Shown: piece by piece, positions 9,301 through 17,402 of the stretch
How positions within the stretch are numbered: the first letter of the stretch is position 1
Layout: every line of letters begins with the position of its first letter
DNA from: CAZJYI01 sp964550025
GTDB lineage: Bacteria; Verrucomicrobiota; Kiritimatiellia; UBA8416; CAYOBW01
Direction: 5' to 3'
NCBI GenBank assembly: GCA_964550025.1
Contig: CAZJYI010000040.1
Coordinates: forward strand, 1 to 64,000
DNA length: 64,000 nucleotides
The notes under the pieces: generated by a model
Told to the model about the DNA's origin: nothing
Database searches by the model: none
The model's input: only the letters and a program-made list of their open reading frames with translations
Program-made: the position numbers and the translations under genes

Positions 9301-12300
9301 ACGGGGTACATCCGGACCGACGGCTGCGTGTGGCTATCGCGTCCTCGCAGCAGCGCCAGTTCTTCATCCATCAACGTGGCGAACTGGTTCATGAAGCAGA
9401 ACAGGGAACCGGCCTCGCTCCCGTATATCCTGCCGTCGGCGGTGCCGAATGAGACCGTCGGGTCGGCCGCGTCGGCGTAGGCCTCGTTGCCGAGGAGCAT
9501 GTAGAGGTCGTGGATGCGGCCGGCGGCCAGGAGCAGGGCGTCGTTGGCCGGCCCGTAGTCGATGCCTGCATCTATGCTCAGCATCTGGCCGCGGCGCAGA
9601 ACGGTCTCGTATATCTCGATCAACCCGAAATCCTCGATGTTGTCGAGATTCAGCGGCACATCGCCGCGCCAGCGCGTGCCGGCCTGGGCGATGAGACTGA
9701 CGGTCGTGTTGACCTCGTTGTTCCGCAGGTCCCTGACGCGCTGCTCGAAGGGGTTGATGCCGTTCAAGGCGCGTTTGATCCACCCCTCGGCCAGCATGGG
9801 TGCCGTCCATTCGCTCCAGGTGTTCGTACCCACGGGGTGACCGGGGGCCGTCGGACGGTAGCGGCAGACATAGTAGTTGTCGGTCAGCGTCTTGATGCCG
9901 GGACCGGCGATCACGGTGTGCCGAAGGCCTTGCCCCTGCTCGTGCACGAGCCATCCTCCGGGCGCTTCCGCGGGCGGTCCGCCACTCGTGTCGGGCGGGC
10001 GATAGCGCCAATCGAATTCGTAGTCCGCCGCATTCCCGCCAAGATCGGCGCTATGCATCATCGTGAGCTGCTCGTCCAACGGGTTCTCGGGGCAGACAGC
10101 CTTGACCTCGCCCGGGTACAAGGGCGGTTCGACGCGGATCACGGCGAGGCTGACCGGGTCCCCCTCCGCACAGAGGTTCGTGGCATTGTTAAAGGCCAGC
10201 GTCACGTAGCCGGTCCCGCCGCCGACACCGGCGGACAGCGCCAGCGAATCGAACGGCTCAGCGTAGCGGTCGCCCTGCGGCGGCAGCGAGTGGTACCTCA
10301 CCTGCGCGTACGTTTTCGGGCCCGGGCGCTTGAAGGATTTGCGTTCGCCCCAGCAGCGGTATCTGGGCGATGGCTCTTCATACCACTCGTGGAGGCCGCC
10401 GTCGGGGAGCCATTCGTTTGTCGTCCACGCCCTGAAGATGTTGGTGGCGACGTAGACGGACTTGTCCCTTGACAGGTCCACCACCCCCGTCGCGAGATGG
10501 TTCACGGCGGAACGCCATCCCGGGTCTTCGCTCAGAGCGTGCGCAGCCCGGCGGTCGCTGCCCGCGTCCGACGCGCTCCCGTCCAGGACATTGAGGAGGA
10601 GGTAAGGTTCGCCGGCGGCGGGTTCGACGAATTCCCCCTTCAGGCAGAGCGCGTGCGCGGTGTGGTCGTAATAGAGACGTTCCCGCAGATGCGGCGGAAG
10701 CGACGTGAAGTATGTTTTATCAAAACGTCTGTCCAACCGGCTCGTGTCGAGATCCGTCGGCAGGGCGGCCAGGGGCCTCGACTGCGTCTGCGTGGGGTCG
10801 ATGAGTGCGACGCTCCTCCTGGCGTGGTGTCTCACCCGATATACTTCCCGGGCTGTCTTCAGGACGTTGCCTGTGACCGTATGCGCCGTGTGCCAGGTCG
10901 TCCATCGGGGAGGGTATGGCTCCCAGGACTCAACGGTACCGTACCGATCGTTCTCGTAGCGGTGGAGGTACTGCTGCTTGTAGCGAGTCTCGCTCCTCTT
11001 GACGGGGGCACTGCCGACCCACGTGTCGTATGTGTTTGTATGGACTGTTGTCCATCCGTACTCGGACTGCTGGTGGATAATGTCCACGCTCTTCTGTCCT
11101 CGGACGGCGGGCAGGCCGCGCCGGGCCTTGGTCAGGGTCTCTCCCACGTAGAGAACCGGCGTGTCGTCGGGCCAGTGGATCGTGTAGGTCAACGGAACGG
11201 GAAAGTCGTTTCCATCCGCACTGCCGTTGAGCCAGGGGACTTCCGTTCCGGCAGCCGGTTCGCTTCCGTACGCAAAGCTCGGGAAGGCGAAGCCGTGTTG
11301 GACGGGATAGTAGTAGTGCACGACGACGTCAACGGTTCCCGTTCCGTTCGGGTCGGCGGCACAAGCCCAGCGGTTTCCTTTCCTGTCGCGCCAGATGCCC
11401 ATGCCCGTCGCGAAGGTGTTGTCGCACTCCCCGAACAACGACAGCGGCATAGGGGGCTGTAGCAGCGTGCCGGCCTCGACATCACGGTGGAATCCGTATT
11501 GTGCATTGGTCGCCACGATGCCGTAGGCCTGCATACTCGGGCAATTGCCATCGTCGCCGTCGCTGTATTGCACCAGCACGTAGGGCTCCGAGCTCCGGTC
11601 GATGTTCAGGTCGTTGCGGGTCGCGTACACTTTGCCGTCGACGATGAGCGCATGTTCTTCGTTCGGGTTGTAGCCTGGTGCGTCGGGGTCGTTCTGGTAG
11701 TAGATGGCCGCATGGTTGAAGTGCGTAGGAAGCCGGCCCGTGGAGTCGTTGCCCTGTCCCGCCAGAACGAGCGTCGGCACATCGTCGGGCCAAAGGCTGT
11801 TGTAGCGTATCGGCAGGGAGGGGTAGTAGATCGGGTCCGGCATGTCGTCATGCACGCTCGGGTTGGCCCACCAGACCTCGAGGATGCCTGTGTTGACGGC
11901 TAGAATCCACGATGACGCCACGTCGCCATCCACGACGTTGCTGGGATACGCGTAGAGCGAGGGGTTGTATCCGGTCCCCGCCGGTGCGTAGACATAGCCG
12001 GGAAAACGGGCGAAAGCGGACATCCCATCTCGATCGTGGAACGTGAAGCTCTCGGCGCCGCCCTGGACGAGCCCGTCGTTCCCGCCGGAGACATCCGGGA
12101 CGCGACCGTCAGCGACGTGTTCGAAGTTGTAGCAGACGAGCAATCCCTGTTCGCTCCCGTTACAGCGACCGGCCATGCGGGCACGCAACTCGGGCTCGCC
12201 GAGCGCACGATTCCAGATCCGGACGTCCCGCACGGCTCCCCCGTAGGAGCCGCCTCCGTCCCGGCTTGCGCCTCCCAGGAGGAGGTCCCCGGATCGCCAC

Positions 12301-14039
12301 AATCCGTTCGTGAGCAGACGCGACTGCCCCACTTCCGTGCCGTCGACGAAGAGACGCACCATGCCGTATCCGTCTGCCATGGCGGCCACGTGGCACCATT
12401 CACCGGCCACCAACGCCACGCTGTTTGTGACCGCCACGCGAACGCCGGAGGCGGTCAGCGTGCGATGGACGAGCCGGCCGTCGGCGCGGAGAGCAACCTG
12501 CCTCACGGTTCCGTCGCCGGGCGCACCCGCATCGCGCTGCACGAACAGGTTCATGTTCGAGATGACCGCCGGCCGCAGCCATGCCTCGAATGTGTACGAG
12601 AAGAGCGACTCGCAGCCCGGAATGCTCACTGCGTCGTCGTTGCCGTCCAACGCAAGGGCACAGTAGAGGGCGGACGGCACGATTTCGTCGCCGATCTCCC
12701 AATCGAGCTGCGCGATATTGAACACCTCGGCATTGGTGCGACTCACCGTGCGTATGACTTCATACCAAACGTCCCCGGTCCCGACGTATTTCATCAGTGC
12801 GTATCCCTCGCCCTGGGGAACCAGCGCTTCGTGACCGTCGGAGAGCCTCACGTGACTCTCGGGTTCCGCGAACTGCAGGTGGACGCTGATGGTCTTTGGG
12901 AAATAGACGCCGGGTCCCGGGCTGTCCGCGCGTTCGCTCCAGGCCATGACCTGCGGGTACTCGGGCCAGCGCACACGGTAGCGATCCACTTCGTACGGCC
13001 ATTCGACGTCCATGATTCCCTTGTGCTTCCAGTAGACCTCAATCCGCCATGGCTCGTCTGTCGTTCTGAGCGGGAACACCCATCCTTCCTTGACGCCCCC
13101 GCCCCACTTCTCGGCATAGTCCGGGGAGCCCTTGGTGATTTCGGCGATGAGCCCGTCCGAACCGTACACGGCACCGGCGGGAAACAGGCGACGGCCGATC
13201 TCCACCTCCTGCACGAGAATCTCCGGCGGCAGGGTTTCTACGATCTCGATGCCCTCGTGGATCGGGTTGGCAGGGTCGCCTGTCCGGAAGAACTCCATCA
13301 CCACCAACCCGCGGCACTTGTTGGCACGCAGGAGCTTCATGCCGCCCGTCTCGTCAATCCAGAGCGTCTCAACCGTCGTGTTGGTCGAAGAGATGCCGGG
13401 AGGGGGCGGAGGAATGGAGGAATTGTAGTGGATCTTCACATGCTGCCCCTGGAGGTTCACGGTCGGCGCAGCGTACGGCGACTGCGTCCAGAAGGCCCGT
13501 ACGGGACGCTTCACCGGCACGGCGGAGATCAGGTACACCCTGCTGTTGGTGGCCCCGTCCGTCATGACCCAGTCCACCTGGATGTTGCCGTGGTCGGAAG
13601 CGATCAATGCCTGTTCGGAAACCGCGTAGAAGGCGCCGTTCGACGGAAAGACGGACGCGGGCGGCACACGCGTGTCCGCGCCGTCGGGCGGCGTGATCGC
13701 CTCCCCGAGGCGGAAATCAGGACGCCGGCCTTCGAGCGGTTCGCCGATTCGCGAGCGCGCCAACTGCCAGGCCGGACTTGAAGGGACGACGGCGTCACCG
13801 CCACCCGGGACAAGATAGGGTCCCACGTGTCCCGCGTAGAATGTCGTTCCCGTCGCGACCCCGCTGTGGGCCGCGTCCGGGGCGGGATCGAACCAGGGGT
13901 TGTCGAAGCGGACTTCCACCTGGACGATCTCCGCACCGGCGAACGTGCACCAGAGGAGGCACGCCGCCAGTGTTCCGCACGCCACGGGAAACCGCCTGGC
14001 GCGGGTCCTTGCGAAGCCAAGGTGTGACATGCAGTTCAT
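6372..14039 (-). CDS. Giant secreted LamG/coiled-coil protein (2,555 aa), function unknown
   Basis: Start taken at the ATG at 14039, two bases after the stop of the upstream gene; an ATG at 14030 is also possible. The N-terminus is a signal peptide (RRFPVACGTLAACLLWCTFAGA, then EIVQVEVRF). A LamG/concanavalin-like domain occupies about residues 460-660 (ALDGNDDAVSIPGC... TFEAWLRP... RLFVDGTEV... VRDVRIWNRALG). Most of the rest is unrecognised. A helical, Glu/Ala/Lys/Arg-rich section around residues 1900-2250 (for example ARLSERSDTIDELKNQIREA and ALEQKLRQMSVHAADLQLQV) is probably coiled coil. The end, KDIKLMFQTYSYAGN, lacks the FYRL-type C-terminus of the other giants. It sits third in a four-gene run, so it probably works with the two secreted proteins encoded just upstream, possibly as a large surface or extracellular structure. 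Confidence 0.85.
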   Translation of the reverse strand: MNCMSHLGFARTRARRFPVACGTLAACLLWCTFAGAEIVQVEVRFDNPWFDPAPDAAHSGVATGTTFYAGHVGPYLVPGGGDAVVPSSPAWQLARSRIGEPLEGRRPDFRLGEAITPPDGADTRVPPASVFPSNGAFYAVSEQALIASDHGNIQVDWVMTDGATNSRVYLISAVPVKRPVRAFWTQSPYAAPTVNLQGQHVKIHYNSSIPPPPPGISSTNTTVETLWIDETGGMKLLRANKCRGLVVMEFFRTGDPANPIHEGIEIVETLPPEILVQEVEIGRRLFPAGAVYGSDGLIAEITKGSPDYAEKWGGGVKEGWVFPLRTTDEPWRIEVYWKHKGIMDVEWPYEVDRYRVRWPEYPQVMAWSERADSPGPGVYFPKTISVHLQFAEPESHVRLSDGHEALVPQGEGYALMKYVGTGDVWYEVIRTVSRTNAEVFNIAQLDWEIGDEIVPSALYCALALDGNDDAVSIPGCESLFSYTFEAWLRPAVISNMNLFVQRDAGAPGDGTVRQVALRADGRLVHRTLTASGVRVAVTNSVALVAGEWCHVAAMADGYGMVRLFVDGTEVGQSRLLTNGLWRSGDLLLGGASRDGGGSYGGAVRDVRIWNRALGEPELRARMAGRCNGSEQGLLVCYNFEHVADGRVPDVSGGNDGLVQGGAESFTFHDRDGMSAFARFPGYVYAPAGTGYNPSLYAYPSNVVDGDVASSWILAVNTGILEVWWANPSVHDDMPDPIYYPSLPIRYNSLWPDDVPTLVLAGQGNDSTGRLPTHFNHAAIYYQNDPDAPGYNPNEEHALIVDGKVYATRNDLNIDRSSEPYVLVQYSDGDDGNCPSMQAYGIVATNAQYGFHRDVEAGTLLQPPMPLSLFGECDNTFATGMGIWRDRKGNRWACAADPNGTGTVDVVVHYYYPVQHGFAFPSFAYGSEPAAGTEVPWLNGSADGNDFPVPLTYTIHWPDDTPVLYVGETLTKARRGLPAVRGQKSVDIIHQQSEYGWTTVHTNTYDTWVGSAPVKRSETRYKQQYLHRYENDRYGTVESWEPYPPRWTTWHTAHTVTGNVLKTAREVYRVRHHARRSVALIDPTQTQSRPLAALPTDLDTSRLDRRFDKTYFTSLPPHLRERLYYDHTAHALCLKGEFVEPAAGEPYLLLNVLDGSASDAGSDRRAAHALSEDPGWRSAVNHLATGVVDLSRDKSVYVATNIFRAWTTNEWLPDGGLHEWYEEPSPRYRCWGERKSFKRPGPKTYAQVRYHSLPPQGDRYAEPFDSLALSAGVGGGTGYVTLAFNNATNLCAEGDPVSLAVIRVEPPLYPGEVKAVCPENPLDEQLTMMHSADLGGNAADYEFDWRYRPPDTSGGPPAEAPGGWLVHEQGQGLRHTVIAGPGIKTLTDNYYVCRYRPTAPGHPVGTNTWSEWTAPMLAEGWIKRALNGINPFEQRVRDLRNNEVNTTVSLIAQAGTRWRGDVPLNLDNIEDFGLIEIYETVLRRGQMLSIDAGIDYGPANDALLLAAGRIHDLYMLLGNEAYADAADPTVSFGTADGRIYGSEAGSLFCFMNQFATLMDEELALLRGRDSHTQPSVRMYPVYNRLIWNFTKGINGGEAAYAMNYNILDEDGDYDGTISEEDAARLYPQGHGDAWGHYLTAIKGYYRLLSHTNFTWTPRAEAMLVGGVPVSVDYYDERKFAEAAAARARTGVEVVERTHRSLYDANPNGMWDGFRDGDTGRAWGLAEWAGRAGQGAYLDWITGNSLLPYEDTNTAHEGIQKIDRTTVTELKELPSAFQKVQMELDNADNGLNPLGLAADAIPFDINPAEIDEGKTHFEQIYERALRSLQNAYTVLEHAQGYTQAMRRQSDSLHERQTAIWDAEVDFENRLIEIFGYPYSDDIGPGKTYADGYEGPDLYHYQYVDIHELTGQAPVLTPITVDVYDYAYSDDSLTGTNGASRSVTFHFTDNGFLAKPEEWTGSRRAVGELQLAYADMLCAYYGLGEALARYEALLGDIQAQYARLSERSDTIDELKNQIREAKEFKTKMGWWILAAEVTKRGADEGANYLKASLDDIAELLPKCVGMSTDVAAPARGGIKAHGTAIKRVLKSVGILADVGGRIAQWRADKAQGQVDLNLQMDEFDEQMRPIQMALEQKLRQMSVHAADLQLQVEALAKAQDRSLNILARGARLLNERTRFRAKSATIIQANRYGDVAFRVFRNDALGKYDSAFKTAARYVCLAAKAYDYETGLLGDDTTHTPGSDFIESIVRTRTVGRIENGEPMPGGAYGDGGLADAMACMKADWDVLKGRLGFNNPQTETSRFSLRAEFFRIAPSAENDGAWREALYRYVVHDVRNLQEFRRYCLTGAQANQPEPAIVIPFSSCITPRRNFFGWNLAGGDNAYDPSHFATKIRSVGVWFSNYNDAFGDGLANEPRVYLIPTGRDVMRSPTRDSGELRVWQPVDQALPTPNGIGLDQLNDPDWTSFIDATSSGFWRIRRFPAMRAYHDAGFKLSEMDYSSRLIGRSVWNTRWLLIIPAGTLHSDTEHAIEWFINGVNDDGNGVKDIKLMFQTYSYAGN

Positions 14040-14041
14040 TG

Positions 14042-15208
14042 TCAGTAGCCCAGGTTGACGGTCCACATCTTGAGCTTGCTGGTGTTCTCCTCCGTCACGT
14101 AGAACTTATCCCCCTTCATCAGCGGGATGCACTGGAAGGAGGTGTCGGCACCGCCCGAACTGTGAAAGAAGTTATCCTGGAAATACACCGTGCCGCTTGA
14201 GTCCTTGAGCCTGACGTTATGCTTGCCGCGGTAGGCATAGATCATGAGAAAGCAGTCTTTCCAGGCGGTGTACTCGTAGTCCTCATACACCGTATTGCGT
14301 TTTCGCAGGACCTTTCCACGGAGGCGGATATCCCCGTTGCCATTGCCGGGATTCAGATAGATGTATCCGTCGGCGTGTACATCAACATTTCGCTCGCCCC
14401 TGATATCGACATCGCGTGAGGCCCTGACATCGACATCCCCTGACGCTTTAAGCTTGATGTCGTCCCCCAAATCGTTCTCGATGCCCAGCTCCAGCGTCAA
14501 GTCCTCGCCCCATGCATCCGGGTTGTAGTACTTGAGATAGGCCTTGTCTCCGCTGCCTCCGCTTGGATTCAGTGGGAACACGATGCCGTCGTCGCCGCCG
14601 GAACCGTCCGTCGGGTAGGCGCCCTTCTCCAGGAATGCGCTCGCCTCTTTGCCGTCCACCGTATCGGCATCCAGGGCGACAACCGCAACGGCGGCGGTGC
14701 TCGCGTTGTCGGCCTGCGCAGCATGCTCGGCGTAGGCGGCCAGCTCGGCGCGCTGGGCCGTCAACGCATACGGGGAACTGAGCAACTGCTGCCGAGGGGT
14801 GATCTCGCTCCCGCCGTGCATGGTCAACCCCATGTAGCGGTTGGGCTCGTCCAGAGCGTCCGGCAGGTTGTCGTAGGCGGCGCCGGCGATGTTCTGTCCC
14901 CCAAAACCGAGGACAACATTGAAGTACCCGTCCATGACATGCACGGGGTACGCCTGTCCCCACAGCAGGTTGCCGCCCGTCGGCGCGTCCCAGATCCGGA
15001 ACGCCACGATGTAGTTGCCGTTCGATGCCGCGTTACCCTGGTGGTCTCTCAGTACGCCCTGGTAGTTGACCAGGTAGGGTACCCTGGGGTCCTCGGCCAC
15101 CGCCAGCGGACACACCCACGCGGAGACGGCACACAAGGCCGCCAGCGCCGTCAGCACGGCGCGCCCCCGTCCCGCATCGTACTTCATCTTCGACACTGCC
15201 CTGTTCAT
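14042..15208 (-). CDS. Secreted tail-fibre-like protein, function unknown
   Basis: 388 residues from the ATG at 15208, which has a strong AGGAGG upstream and opens a signal peptide (about 1-38, ALAALCAVSAWVCPLAVA). The mature N-terminus PYLVNYQGVLRDHQGNAAS with FRIWDAPTGGNLLWG and DGYFNVVLGFGG matches a domain common at the start of bacterial secreted fibre-like proteins. An Ala-rich helical stretch (YAEHAAQADNASTAAVAVV), a VDGKEASAFLEKG segment and a repetitive DVDVRASRDVDIRGERNVD-like region follow; the last may form beta-strand repeats. A compact C-terminal domain contains YTAWKDCFLMIYAYRG. Two bases separate its stop from the giant gene downstream and 28 bp separate its start from the gene upstream, so co-expression is likely. 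Confidence 0.82.
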   Translation of the reverse strand: MNRAVSKMKYDAGRGRAVLTALAALCAVSAWVCPLAVAEDPRVPYLVNYQGVLRDHQGNAASNGNYIVAFRIWDAPTGGNLLWGQAYPVHVMDGYFNVVLGFGGQNIAGAAYDNLPDALDEPNRYMGLTMHGGSEITPRQQLLSSPYALTAQRAELAAYAEHAAQADNASTAAVAVVALDADTVDGKEASAFLEKGAYPTDGSGGDDGIVFPLNPSGGSGDKAYLKYYNPDAWGEDLTLELGIENDLGDDIKLKASGDVDVRASRDVDIRGERNVDVHADGYIYLNPGNGNGDIRLRGKVLRKRNTVYEDYEYTAWKDCFLMIYAYRGKHNVRLKDSSGTVYFQDNFFHSSGGADTSFQCIPLMKGDKFYVTEENTSKLKMWTVNLGY

Positions 15209-15236
15209 TCGTACTCCTCCTGCCTTTGTTCGGCGG

Positions 15237-17189
15237 TCACTCTCCCTCAATTCGTACATCACGCATGATCCGCTCCAGCCCGAACACCCCCCTCACGTGA
15301 ATCGGCTCCTTGCGTAGACCGCGCACGATTTCGCGGTATTCGCCCTCCGTCTCGTCCGTTCCCCAAAATGTGTACCCCGTGGCCGGGATTTCGTTCGTCG
15401 AGAACGCCAGCGTCACCGACCGCACCACCGAAAACGACTCCACCCCCTCGGCCAGCGCCGTCGCGGAGTAGTCCTCGTCGAGGTTGTCGTGGTCCGGGTG
15501 GTGGGCGTGGACGAAAGGACTGACCAGGCTGTCGTATGGAAGCACCACGTCGACTCGAAGCTGTCCCCCCATATCACCGGTCATGGCAACCGGATCGCAC
15601 AGGGGAAACGCCGCGGAACTGACGCGGTAGGCTTGGTCAACCGAGGGCGGTACGTCCCTCTCGTCGGCATAGAGCCGGTAGTCCACGTACTCCACGGACG
15701 ACGTGGTCACGAGTAACTCCCCCTCGTACCGGTTGGTCGTCACCGTCACTTCGTCACGGTCCGTCCCTGCCAACACCACGCGTTGCAGGAGACGCGCCCG
15801 GCCGGCCTCGTCGACGTGCACCAGCAACCGGAAAGAGAAGGCGGACGCCGTCGGTTCCGTGTCCGCCGTGCCGCTGAGGGGCCGGCTGACCTCGTTGATG
15901 GAGGCCTGGCCGATCCACAGGCCTTCGTAGTGATGGTGTGCCGGCGGCGCGTCGCCGTCCCCCGCGGCCAGGCTCCGCAGCCTGACGGTCTGCGTCTCGG
16001 CCGACACCGGCACCAGGAGTCGGATGGACTGCTCCGCATCCGCGATCTCCAGAACACTCTGGTAGGCCGCACCATTGGTTCCCAGGGGTGCATACGGCTC
16101 GAAATCCCCCCGCCGCACGCCAAGACGTACCACCCACTCCGCGCCCGGGCCGAGCGAATGCGTCAACGTGTTCGTCAATGGGACCCACTCCCACCCTTCA
16201 CCGGGCATGCCGCCGACGAAGTACGAAAGCTGCACGTCGCCGGCGACCTCCGCAAGGCCGGGCGGAGCCGGCTCGGACGGTAGCAGGCGAAGCTGTACCG
16301 TCATCGAACGCGTCGAGGAGACATTCCGGATCTCCACATCCTGCTCGTTCAGCGTACGCCCGAAATCGACACCGCCGGCCGTCGAGGGAGTCACCTCCAG
16401 CGGTGCGGAGAACGGCGTGAAATGGTCGCACTTGACCCAGTATGCCGCGCCGGGCTCGATCTGCGCACGAGCCGTCTGTACGATCTCGCGTTCCTCACCG
16501 GCTTGATCGATACGATGGACCTGCCCGCGGTTCCCGGGACTCAGGTCTATCCCCGGCGGTGTGGACTCGAAGTAGTCCGCAAAGGTCGGCGGGTTGACGG
16601 CATTGACCGGCAAGCCCACCAGGTTGAAGGAATCCGGCAACCACTCGATCCGGGCAATGCCCGGCCGCCCCTTGATGCTCCATTCGAACGCCGCGGCGGC
16701 ATCCGACACCTTTACGAGGTAAGCTTCGCCCCCGCGCAGCGATACCAGGTTTCGCACAAAGGCCTGAGGATGAGACGGCGGCAGCCACGTCAACCAGTGG
16801 TCGTCTTCGGGAAAGAGCGTGAGCGGACTCTCACCGAACTGAACGAGGGGCGCGTACCGGTTCCACTTCCACACACTCTCCACCTGAGGCAGCGCGGCAA
16901 ACACGTCGTCGCACTCGGAGGGATGTGGAGTCACGGTCAGGTAGACCGCGTTCCAGCCGGGCCGAAGCGTTCGACTCTCCGTCTGCCATTGCGCGCAGGC
17001 GGAGAGGGCGAACGTGCACAGCACGACGGCCGCCATATTCTGACGGCAAAACGGCCGCAGGCAATACCGTTCGAATTGCTCGCGAACGAACAGTCGGCCT
17101 GTTCGAGTCGTTCGCAAACGAACAGTGTCGGCCACTGCGCCCCCCCAAACGGAAACAGAAAACACACGGACTGGTGCAAGTTTTGTCAT
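15237..17189 (-). CDS. Secreted 'PGWNAVYL'-type protein, function unknown
   Basis: About 650 residues from the ATG at 17189, which follows a good GGGGAGGA site. An internal ATG at 17036 begins a more typical signal peptide (MAAVVLCTFALSACAQWQTE) but has no ribosome-binding site, so the true start is uncertain. The mature protein begins TLRPGWNAVYLTVTPHPSEC, a signature I associate with large secreted verrucomicrobial/planctomycetal proteins, followed by beta-rich sequence with no catalytic motif. Near the C-terminus is GYTFWGTDETEGEYREIVRG. It is the first gene of a four-gene minus-strand run (this gene, the fibre-like protein, the 2,555-residue LamG protein, the TSP3-like protein) and probably contributes to the same extracellular assembly. 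Confidence 0.78.
   Translation of the reverse strand: MTKLAPVRVFSVSVWGGAVADTVRLRTTRTGRLFVREQFERYCLRPFCRQNMAAVVLCTFALSACAQWQTESRTLRPGWNAVYLTVTPHPSECDDVFAALPQVESVWKWNRYAPLVQFGESPLTLFPEDDHWLTWLPPSHPQAFVRNLVSLRGGEAYLVKVSDAAAAFEWSIKGRPGIARIEWLPDSFNLVGLPVNAVNPPTFADYFESTPPGIDLSPGNRGQVHRIDQAGEEREIVQTARAQIEPGAAYWVKCDHFTPFSAPLEVTPSTAGGVDFGRTLNEQDVEIRNVSSTRSMTVQLRLLPSEPAPPGLAEVAGDVQLSYFVGGMPGEGWEWVPLTNTLTHSLGPGAEWVVRLGVRRGDFEPYAPLGTNGAAYQSVLEIADAEQSIRLLVPVSAETQTVRLRSLAAGDGDAPPAHHHYEGLWIGQASINEVSRPLSGTADTEPTASAFSFRLLVHVDEAGRARLLQRVVLAGTDRDEVTVTTNRYEGELLVTTSSVEYVDYRLYADERDVPPSVDQAYRVSSAAFPLCDPVAMTGDMGGQLRVDVVLPYDSLVSPFVHAHHPDHDNLDEDYSATALAEGVESFSVVRSVTLAFSTNEIPATGYTFWGTDETEGEYREIVRGLRKEPIHVRGVFGLERIMRDVRIEGE
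17069..17133. repeat. Tandem imperfect direct repeat with palindromic cores
   Basis: Two copies of a 31-33 bp unit (17069-17099 and 17101-17133) share GTTCGA, CGAACGAACAG and TCGGCC. The second copy contains the perfect inverted repeat GTTCG-CAAA-CGAAC (17110-17123). The copies are 32 bp apart, about three helical turns. If the gene at 15237 starts at 17036, this lies in its leader and could be a regulator-binding site. If it starts at 17189, it encodes a duplicated N-terminal stretch. Confidence 0.6.
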
Positions 17190-17402
17190 CGGTGGTCCTC
17201 CCCGCTCTTCACCCGATGCGCATCCTGCTCGCACGCTGCGTGCCAACCTTGCATTTGGCGTGTGGGAAATCTGTCGCGCAACTGCGATCGGGGGCAAGGC
17301 GAACCGTATTGCCGGGCAGCGACGCAGTTTGTGGACCACTGCGTGCAAATCCACGGGCTCGCGCGCGGCATTGCCTTTGCGGGAGAAGGCCAGCGCCGAT
17401 AT

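Noticed and set aside
12036..13781. Plus-strand open frame antisense to the 2,555-residue protein
   Set aside because: No recognisable domain; the opposite strand has a LamG domain, signal peptide and operon context. Other long plus-strand frames over the giants (for example 19572-21290, 21603-23495, 47505-49616, 53469-57950) were rejected for the same reason.
6372..14039. Phage tail-tape-measure protein, suggested by great length and coiled coil
   Set aside because: It has a signal peptide and a LamG domain, and no phage structural genes are nearby; the fibre-like neighbour is also a secreted protein with a signal peptide.
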